Positions 6,366 through 11,256 of a stretch of DNA of 11,256 nt are shown here, piece by piece (positions within the stretch are counted from its first letter, which is position 1; each line of letters starts with the position of its first letter). The stretch spans positions 435,631 to 446,886 of the forward strand of contig MU631316.1 of NCBI GenBank assembly GCA_026770615.1, read 5' to 3'. This DNA comes from Pavlovales sp. CCMP2436 (lineage: Eukaryota > Haptophyta > Pavlovophyceae > Pavlovales). A program made the translations under genes and the position numbers. The notes under the pieces are model-generated. The model saw only the letters and a program-made list of their open reading frames with translations, ran no database searches and was not told where the DNA came from.

Positions 6366-6545
6366 TCTCCGTCGCCGTCGCAGCCTCCATTGCCGCCGCC
6401 GCCACCGCTGCCGCCGCCGCCAACACCGCCGTCGCCGTCGCCGCCGCCACCGTCGCCGCCGCCGCCTCCGCCGCCGCCGCCACCTCGGCCTGCTTACCTG
6501 CCGAGGCTACCACGCCGCTGTCGCCACCGCCGCCGCCGCTGCCGC
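6366..6545. repeat. GCC-rich trinucleotide repeat region
   Basis: About 180 bases of imperfect GCC/CCG units with GTC and TCC variants. It reads as Ala-rich, Pro-rich or Arg-rich peptides depending on frame. It is open in several frames simply because the unit has no stop. It could be coding (an Ala-rich linker before the gene at 6740) but the sequence does not show it. Confidence 0.9.
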
Positions 6546-6758
6546 CAGGCAACGCTGTTTATTAAGATCACCTTGGCAGGCAACGCGTCGAGACACTGGG
6601 GAGACGTGGGCAGACCCGGGAGGGGGACGCGTTCCGCGACGCGGGCGTCTAGCAGGCATAACGCTGCTCGCTCTCGCATTCGCGGTGCTCGGCAGCTGGA
6701 GCAATGGAGCACGGAGTGCGCCCTCGCACCTGCTCAGCGCAGTCGAAGAGCGAATTCG

Positions 6759-6778
6759 CGCGCTGATGCGCGCTGATG
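6759..6778. repeat. Exact 10-bp tandem duplication that breaks a reading frame
   Basis: The unit CGCGCTGATG occurs at 6759-6768 and 6769-6778. The frame before it (SAVEERIRALM) and the frame after it (VETELLRATT) are both GC-biased and helix-like, but they differ by one base. The 10-base size of the extra copy accounts exactly for the shift. Confidence 0.9.
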
Positions 6779-7432
6779 GTTGAGACCGAGCTGCTGCGCG
6801 CGACTACCGCTGGCCTGCGCGCAGAGCTCGACGCAGCGAGAGAGGAGGTAGCGAGCACAACGTCTCGCCTCTCTGAAGCACTCTCCGAGGCTCAGCAGGA
6901 GGCGGCAGCGACGTGCGAGCGTCTCGCGAGGCTGGACGCCTATAGCGCTGCGTCCGCGCTTTGGCTCTTCGCAGCGCGAGAGGGCGTGTGTCTACTCCGC
7001 GGATTGATTCGCAGAACGCGCGTAAGAGCCAGTGGATGGTTCGGTGAGAACGTGTGGGTGCTCTCCGCTGCCCCCCTGGCCATGTTCGCTCACGTCAGCT
7101 GTGTCCTCGCCGCTATTATCGCCGCGGCGGTCTGGCGAAGCGCAAAAAACAGCGGCACGCAACCCGCTGGCAGTAGCGTCGCAATGCCCCAGCGCGCTGA
7201 CCAGCTCCTTGATGCCAATCCCCCCCCCCTTCCCCCCCTCCCCCCCGCGCGCGCAACCCCCCCCACCCACACACACACGCACACACACACCTTCGGATAT
7301 ACACACAGGCAGCCTATTTTCCTTTTTCATTCTAATCTTCGAGGGACAATCTTAAGTGAAAGAAACAAGCTGCAGCGACAGGTGCTGGCTCTTTGTTGCT
7401 GCGATGAGGGGTTCATATTTACTCTACTTTGA
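6776..7432 (+). CDS. Coiled-coil protein with one C-terminal transmembrane segment
   Basis: The open frame starts at an ATG at 6776 and stops at a TGA near 7430. Residues 1-58 form a strong coiled-coil candidate (TTAGLRAELDAAREEVASTT, then SRLSEALSEAQQEAAATCER). A Trp/Arg-rich linker follows, with a basic patch (RGLIRRTRVR). Residues 95-120 are a single hydrophobic segment (LAMFAHVSCVLAAIIAAAVW) followed by RSAKN. This order, a coiled coil then a membrane anchor near the C-terminus, is known from tail-anchored tethers such as some golgins; that comparison is inference. Coding support ends near 7210, where a C-rich and CA microsatellite begins, so the true C-terminus is uncertain. The same protein seems to continue upstream to at least 6737 in another frame, across the 10-bp duplication. 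GTAAGA at about 7023 and GTGAGA at about 7043 could act as donors, which would remove the membrane segment. Confidence 0.5.
   Translation: MVETELLRATTAGLRAELDAAREEVASTTSRLSEALSEAQQEAAATCERLARLDAYSAASALWLFAAREGVCLLRGLIRRTRVRASGWFGENVWVLSAAPLAMFAHVSCVLAAIIAAAVWRSAKNSGTQPAGSSVAMPQRADQLLDANPPPLPPLPPARATPPTHTHTHTHTFGYTHRQPIFLFHSNLRGTILSERNKLQRQVLALCCCDEGFIFTLL
7217..7292 (-). repeat. C-rich then CA microsatellite (reverse of the GT-G compound repeat)
   Basis: Long C runs broken by T and GCGC are followed by CA units. On the minus strand this is GT then G runs, the same order as at 1552, 3650 and 4954. Confidence 0.9.
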
Positions 7433-7509
7433 TATTAACGTTTACAACGCAATAGTTGCTCAATTTTAAAGTTAAAACTTAAATATTTAAAATTTACTAC
7501 TATACTATT

Positions 7510-7660
7510 TCACAGGGCACACGCAGTTAGTGTTCTCCTTTCTGGCTCTCTATTAAAGTGTGCAGCGATGCTAATGTTTCATATTCAATAATTAATCATT
7601 CACCAGGCGCGCGCGGTTGGCTATCCTCTTTCCGGCTCGTTTTTGAAGAGTGCAGCGATG
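7510..7660 (+). repeat. Imperfect direct duplication, period 90
   Basis: The segments 7510-7570 and 7600-7660 share TTCAC-AGGC, CGC(A/G)GTT, CCT(C/T)TTTC(T/C)GGCTC and end with the same TGCAGCGATG. The end word looks like an acceptor (TGCAG|CGATG), but no coding follows. Confidence 0.75.
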
Positions 7661-7689
7661 ATGAGAGTAGAAGGTACGTTATGCTTACA

Positions 7690-7830
7690 GTACTATTCAC
7701 GTTATATCTATCTATATCAATCTCTCTATCTCTAGATCTCTAGATATTTATATATCTATATATCTCTATATCTCTCATATCTCTATATCTCATATATATG
7801 TATATATGATATATGTATACGTACATGAAC
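7690..7830. repeat. AT-rich TATC/TATA low-complexity tract
   Basis: A run of TCTA, TATA and CTAGAT units with short palindromes (TCTCTAGATCTCTAGA). No coding potential. Confidence 0.9.
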
Positions 7831-8225
7831 ATTTGTTGGCTTCGCCAATCTGGTTCTTCTCTCGACTAGTCCTTGCAGCGCTAGTCGGATCCCGAGCCTC
7901 GGGAAGCAGGTCGAAGTAGGTCTAACATCTTACATTTACAGAAAGGTAACTGACGGTACGAGCTCCGAAATCCCGACGTAGCAGTCTGAATCCGGCTCTG
8001 CGCCCGGACTGGTTATCAACCACTGATAGTCCAGTCAGTGTCTGCGGCCAGACCAGCACCACGCTGAATCCGTAGCCTGACAATTTTGTATTTTTGTTAT
8101 AATTATTGCAATAGATCATAATAACGGACCAACGAGAGGCCGTATATTGTCATTCTGATTGATTTATACTGCGATGAATATCCTTTTGTCGTTCTGTCCA
8201 TGGTGATACGCTGTGTTTGTCCTAG
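7831..8225. other. Non-coding spacer with a hairpin
   Basis: Mostly unassigned. An inverted repeat at 8007-8036 has arms GACTGG/CCAGTC that extend inward with TTATC/GATAGT, around a 7-base loop. There is a possible mini-exon after TTGCAG near 7875, but nothing connects to it. Confidence 0.4.
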
Positions 8226-8267
8226 GTTCCCGCCGCGCGGTTCGTCGACTACAGCGTGCCGAACCCA
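8226..8267 (+). CDS. Candidate short exon of the 8450 gene
   Basis: Follows an acceptor-like TTTGTCCTAG and ends before GTATAT, giving exactly 14 codons (VPAARFVDYSVPNP). Both ends are in phase 0, matching the phase-0 start at 8450, with a 182-base intron between. The codons are GC-biased against an AT-rich background. Short exons are easy to find by chance, so this rests on phase and codon bias only. Confidence 0.35.
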
Positions 8268-8449
8268 GTATATTGAATACGTTTTGAGACCTATTTGAAT
8301 AGGCTCAGGGCTCTATTTTATAATGGTAGCTATTTCATGTTTCATGTGTATACTATTTATATCTTATTTTTATCCGTTACTCCTCTTTTTTTTTGCTACC
8401 CCTTCTGACTGTCCGCCGCTGCCCGCTCTGTTCCCCTGTCTAAGTGCAG

Positions 8450-8867
8450 GCCGGCGCCTACCGCACGCTGCTCACCTACTTCTCGCGGCACTACCCCAAG
8501 GTGGCGAGCGCCGGCGGCGAGTGCGCGGCCGAGCTCTCGCGCGCCGTGTTTGCAACCGACCTGATGTCTATGCCGCTGCGGCTGCTGTGGTGGATCCCGG
8601 CCCATCACCAAGCCCGCGCAGCTGCTGCTCACCTCCGAGTGTGCGGACGAGGATGAGGCACCCTCCATTGGGCCCGGCCTCGGCCCCGCGGGCGAGATGC
8701 CTTCTGCTGCAACCGAGATGTAGCGGAAAGGCTACCGGGCACAGGTGGTTTTTTACTCGGAGCGCTGGAGCGTGCCCATGCGCGCATTGGCTGCCGCTCG
8801 ACGCCCTCCGTCCGCGAAGCCCCTGCGGATGCCGCACGTTGGCACTTGGGTTTCTAGTTCAAGTTAG
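8450..8867 (+). pseudogene. Broken gene: unknown protein with one frameshift and one in-frame stop
   Basis: After a pyrimidine-rich tract and the acceptor AAGTGCAG, the frame reads AGAYRTLLTYFSRHYPKVAS and continues through ATDLMSMPLRLLWWIP. At about 8600 the frame turns into a low-quality peptide, but moving by one base (an extra C in GGCCC) restores a natural reading (AITKPAQLLLTSECADEDEA) to a TAG at 8721-8723. Beyond that TAG the same frame stays open to a TAG at 8865-8867 (RKGYRAQVVFYSERW...). All three parts have GC-biased codons. I do not recognise the family. It is either a decaying gene copy or carries sequencing errors. Confidence 0.45.
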
Positions 8868-8914
8868 GAACTCATCGGAATATAGTACATACATGATACG
8901 TCATGAAAATCGAA

Positions 8915-8949
8915 GGGGGGGGGGGGGGGGGAAGGAGGGGGGAGGGGGT
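8915..8949 (+). repeat. G-rich tract
   Basis: A G run of about 17 is followed by GAAGGAGGGGGGAGGGGG. It is a potential G-quadruplex and a likely site of length error. Confidence 0.9.
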
Positions 8950-9163
8950 ACCTTCACGAAGTTGTCCCCGTAGCCGAGCGAGCCCCTGAGGCCGCTCTAG
9001 TACGCAGTCTCGGTGGTTCTGTTTTGGGTTCGGCGAGACTGGCTGCTCCTAGTAGTAATGAATGTTGGTTTGAGACTGTCTCTGGTTGCGTTTTCCTGTG
9101 TTGCTGTGTGAGTTGTGTGTGTGTGTGAGTGTGTGCATAAATTCACAAGGAACTATATTAATC
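8950..9163. other. Non-coding spacer
   Basis: Holds a GT-rich microsatellite at 9113-9137 and otherwise nothing recognised. Confidence 0.5.
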
Positions 9164-9330
9164 CCGGGTTCGTCATCGAACAGTAACTTTTCCATTTAAT
9201 ACAACTTTAGGGTATGTCTATTCGAATGAGCAGAACCATGACATTTTCCGGGTTCGTCATTGTACAGTAACTTTCCCCTCTACTAAAACGTTGGGTATCG
9301 CTATTTGAATGAGCAGAACCATGACATTTT
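9164..9330 (+). repeat. 84-bp tandem repeat, two copies
   Basis: The copies 9164-9247 and 9248-9330 start with CCGGGTTCGTCAT and end with GAGCAGAACCATGACATTTT. The middle parts differ at scattered bases, so the duplication is older than the 108-bp array that follows. No coding signal. Confidence 0.95.
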
Positions 9331-9374
9331 TATACCCGTCCAAAGTTTCGAGGTGACCAGTTTTACTCGACTCC

Positions 9375-9698
9375 GCGAAGGCCTGGCTTCCTCGCGCGAC
9401 ATGCCCGGTGCGCACGGCTGCCGCCCAGGCGAGCGGCGCCCATGCGCTTCATCTCCCCTTTCCACCGTTCCCGCAGGAACACGCGAAGGCCTGGCTTCCT
9501 CGCGCGACATGCCCGGTGCGCACGGCTGCCGCCCAGGCGAGCGGCGCCCATGCGCTTCATCTCCCCTTTCCACCGTTCCCGCAGGAACACGCGAAGGCCT
9601 GGCTTCCTCGCGCGACATGCCCGGTGCGCACGGCTGCCGCCCAGGCGAGCGGCGCCCACGCGCTTCATCTCCCCTTCCCACCGTTCCCGCAGGAACAC
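9375..9698 (+). repeat. 108-bp tandem repeat x3, each unit ending in a splice-acceptor-like sequence
   Basis: The unit starts (GCGAAGGCCTGGC...) fall at 9375, 9483 and 9591, and the sequence after the third unit (9699) begins GCGATGACC, a diverged continuation. The copies are nearly identical; the third has one T-to-C change at 9659 and another near 9676. Each unit ends in a pyrimidine tract and TTCCCGCAG|GAACAC, and also holds CCCG|GTGCGC, a donor of the same kind used elsewhere here. The unit can therefore be read as a 39-base exon plus a 69-base intron. It is 36 codons long and open in several frames. Confidence 0.95.
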
Positions 9699-9842
9699 GC
9701 GATGACCTCGCTCGAGAACCCGACTTTGAACTCGATCTTCGAGTGCCTGTCGGCCGAGTTGTCCATCGAGAAGCACGTCCTCCACGACTTTATCGCTGGC
9801 TTGGCGACGTCCGGCCTCGCTAATGGCGGAGTGGCGGCCTGA
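9693..9842 (+). CDS. Candidate first coding exon of the 9.7-11.3 kb gene
   Basis: Begins after the last repeat unit's acceptor (TTCCCGCAG|GAACAC) and holds an ATG at 9702. The frame reads 46 residues (TSLENPTLNSIFECLSAELS, then IEKHVLHDFIAGLATSGLAN) and meets a TGA at 9840-9842. The peptide has natural composition and GC-biased codons. The same frame stays plausible for a short way after the TGA (PESAAHFQRELLAVDCG). The next exon (9892) is in another frame, and no strong donor links the two. It may be a short gene, a broken first exon, or a misread. The frame is also open upstream through the tandem array, where each unit would add 36 residues. Confidence 0.45.
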   Translation, partial: EHAMTSLENPTLNSIFECLSAELSIEKHVLHDFIAGLATSGLANGGVAA

Positions 9843-9891
9843 CCGGAGTCGGCCGCACATTTCCAGCGTGAGCTGCTCGCTGTTGACTGCG

Positions 9892-9984
9892 GGCAATCCG
9901 ACGCGCGTAGAACACGATGCCTACGTGAGCCGCGCCATGGAATGCCTCCGCAAGATGATGCAGCTCACCTCGTGGCCGATCATC
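9892..9984 (+). CDS. Exon of the 9.7-11.3 kb gene (GNPT copy 1)
   Basis: An open stretch of exactly 31 codons (GNPTRVEHDAYVSRAMECLR...TSWPII) ends at the donor ATC|GTGAGT. The start is set by comparison with the next exon, which begins with the same GGCAATCC and carries the same LRK at residues 19-21. Here the bases before GGCAATCC are CTGCG and not a CAG acceptor, so either an upstream acceptor (TTTCCAG at about 9866) is used or the acceptor has decayed. The phase-0 end matches exon 10121. Confidence 0.5.
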
Positions 9985-10120
9985 GTGAGTCGATGCGTGA
10001 CTCACCTTCGCCCGCACATTGCCCCCACTTTTGTCGCCGGATCGAGAGGGGCTGGCGCTTCTGTGCTATCTATCGACGCTGACTCTCCACCCCCTTGCCC
10101 CGCCCTTGCCTCGCACGCAG
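9985..10120 (+). other. Intron, 136 nt
   Basis: Donor GTGAGT and acceptor CGCACGCAG, with a branch-like CTGACT 36 bases from the acceptor and a pyrimidine-rich tract after it. Its first 21 bases form a perfect hairpin (GTGAGTC/GACTCAC, 7-base loop) that holds the donor. It has the same length, and the same CTGACT position, as the intron at 10645-10780. Confidence 0.7.
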
Positions 10121-10644
10121 GGCAATCCAACCTTAATTGCTCATGAGGCGGAGCCGGGGCCCGCCGCCGAGTTGCTCCGCAAGATCGATCCTTCCCCCGA
10201 GCTGGCAGCGTACGTCAAGGTGAAGAAGAACGGCGAGCACGAGACATGATGCACTGGCCTCCTCAACCAGTACGCTGCTCGCGACGCCGTTGTAGACGAC
10301 CCTATGGAGGCCCTTGGCGATGGCGCTGCGCGCAAGATCTTCGCCGCGATCTTGGACTTCATGCCCGGCAACGACGCAGCGGGCGCGTTCAAGAAGGGCG
10401 ATGGCAGCCAGCAGAGCTACACGCCTCCGACTGCTGTCCTCTCGCGCGCGCTCGCGGACCACAGCGTGAAAGTTGTCATCCACGCGGCCGACGCAGGCTT
10501 CGACGTGTTCTGCATCAAGGGCAAGGACGCGACGAAGCTGCTCCTGCAGCGCTCGCACTGGGTTCTGCGTCTCGACGCCTGCTCGACCTCCGCTGCTTTC
10601 GCGCACCCGCACGACGCGGACCCGTTCCTAAACGGCGTGTACGG
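10121..10644 (+). CDS. Main exon of the 9.7-11.3 kb gene, with an in-frame TGA
   Basis: Starts after the acceptor with GNPTLIAHEAEPGPAAELLR and ends at GTACGG|GTGCGC in phase 2. It is 524 nt, so 174 codons plus two bases. Codon 43 is TGA (10247-10249, followed by TGC), but the same frame continues as convincing protein on both sides (YVKVKKNGEHET before; LLNQYAARDAVVDDPMEALG after) to the donor. Later parts include ARKIFAAILDFMPGNDAA and FDVFCIKGKDATKLLLQRSH. No motif that names a family is seen. The TGA may be a mutation, a sequencing error, a recoded codon, or be removed by a 51-base intron (10220-10270, AAG|GTGAAG to AACCAG|TAC), which would keep the frame. Confidence 0.6.
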
Positions 10645-10780
10645 GTGCGCTGCGGCAATCTCTCTACTCATAAGCTCACCCGCCCATGCACGCGATGCTG
10701 ACATCTCTTCTCGCACGCGCGTGATGCTGATCGCGCATCTGACTGCCCTTCCCCCTTCCACACACTCACACACTCTGCAG
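10645..10780 (+). other. Intron, 136 nt
   Basis: Donor GTGCGC and acceptor CTCTGCAG after a CA/CT-rich tract; CTGACT lies 36 bases from the acceptor. Splicing joins GG to G and keeps glycine in frame (VYG|LYVVWF). The GTGCG type of donor is also seen at 3275, 2427 and in the 108-bp unit. Confidence 0.7.
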
Positions 10781-11256
10781 GCTTTACGTCGTGTGGTTCA
10801 AGCATGGTGGCCCGCTGGCGCTGCTCGTGAGCTCGCCGTCGAGCGGTGCGTGCATCTTCGGTCCCTTCCGATCGATCGACGAGAAGGCCCTGGTCTTGAA
10901 CCATTTCTTGGCCCGGACCAACTTCCTCCGCGAGCTCTCCGGCCTCGCCGCGCTGCCGGAGAGCCAGTCTACGCTCGTCACCTACTGTGGCGGGCGAAAT
11001 GACGCAGTCTTACAGCGCACACTGTCCATGGACGTCGTGCGGGCGTCCGAGGCCCAGTCGTGGCGCCACGCCCGCAGCCTCAACCTCCCGCATGCGCAGT
11101 GCCAGGGCGAGGAAGACCTTGGGCGCATCGCCTTCCTCAAGTCACTGCCGCAGCGCGCGCTCGCCGGCAGCAAGCGGCGCCTCGACTGGGAGGAGTCACT
11201 GCCACAGCTCCAGCCCGCCGGCAGCGAGCGGCGCCTCGACTGGGAGGAGTCACTGC
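10781..11256 (+). CDS. Next exon of the 9.7-11.3 kb gene, running off the window
   Basis: After one base completing the split glycine codon, 158 codons are open to the window edge with strong GC bias. The first part is hydrophobic and beta-like (LYVVWFKHGGPLALLVSS, then GACIFGPFRSIDEKALVLNH). The middle is helical (FLRELSGLAALPESQSTLVT, then NDAVLQRTLSMDVVRASEAQ). It ends in an 18-residue tandem repeat (SLPQ...RRLDWEE). No transmembrane segment, signal peptide or catalytic motif is seen, and I do not recognise the family. The 3' end is outside the window. Confidence 0.65.
11142..11256 (+). repeat. 54-bp in-frame coding tandem repeat
   Basis: Units start at 11142 and 11196, with a third starting at 11250 as the window ends. 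Each encodes 18 residues with a variable first half and a fixed AGS(K/E)RRLDWEE. The conserved half is also nearly identical in nucleotides, so the expansion is recent. Confidence 0.9.

Noticed and set aside
6251..6565. Ala-, Pro- and Arg-rich open frames over the GCC tract
   Set aside because: All frames of a GCC repeat are open, so openness is not evidence of coding. Kept only as a repeat.
8323..8973. Long plus-strand open frame overlapping the 8450 gene
   Set aside because: It runs through the pyrimidine-rich intron and the G tract, and its peptide is Arg/Pro-rich in the way expected from an off-frame reading of GC-rich exon.
9301..9681. Minus-strand open frame with repeated peptide across the 108-bp array
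   Set aside because: It is open because the 108-bp unit has no stops in several frames. The splice sites, the ATG and the following exons are all on the plus strand.

Overview
This looks like nuclear DNA from a microbial eukaryote, most likely a GC-rich protist or alga. I see short GC-rich exons with strong G/C at third codon positions, GT-AG introns with acceptors of the AG|G type, long AT-richer spacers, many microsatellites, and no bacterial operon layout. The lineage cannot be fixed from sequence alone; a haptophyte- or dinoflagellate-like genome is a guess. No protein here could be assigned to a named family.

Layout. 3-170: C-terminal end of a truncated plus-strand gene. 171-2280: mostly non-coding, with short tandem motifs, a dispersed repeat (631-706 and 1670-1739), a possible decayed exon, a 36-bp near-perfect palindrome (1857-1892) and a ~240-bp foldback element (about 1940-2178). 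2428-5491: a minus-strand gene of at least five exons whose splice phases all agree, encoding about 309 residues of a coiled-coil-rich protein of unknown function. 5500-6700: no convincing gene; a 19-bp tandem repeat and a long GCC-rich tract. 6740-7210: plus-strand coiled-coil plus transmembrane protein whose frame is broken by an exact 10-bp tandem duplication. 7210-8220: pyrimidine, CA and AT microsatellites and imperfect duplications. 8226-8867: a broken plus-strand gene. 9164-9698: an 84-bp x2 tandem repeat followed by a 108-bp x3 tandem repeat. 9693-11256: a plus-strand multi-exon gene running off the window, with two in-frame TGA codons and an 18-residue protein repeat at the edge.

The main theme is that exon-intron junctions are repeatedly duplicated. 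Nearly every gene segment with a readable splice site has a nearby copy of that junction: a perfect 42-bp donor copy 253 bp away, a 57-bp donor unit repeated every 65 bp, three copies of one acceptor, a decayed donor copy that has lost its GT, a 108-bp unit ending in an acceptor repeated three times, and a duplicated exon start (GNPT...LRK). This suggests that segmental duplication across splice junctions is shaping, and perhaps creating, introns here. Several genes also carry frame breaks, so some copies may be decaying or the raw sequence may contain errors.
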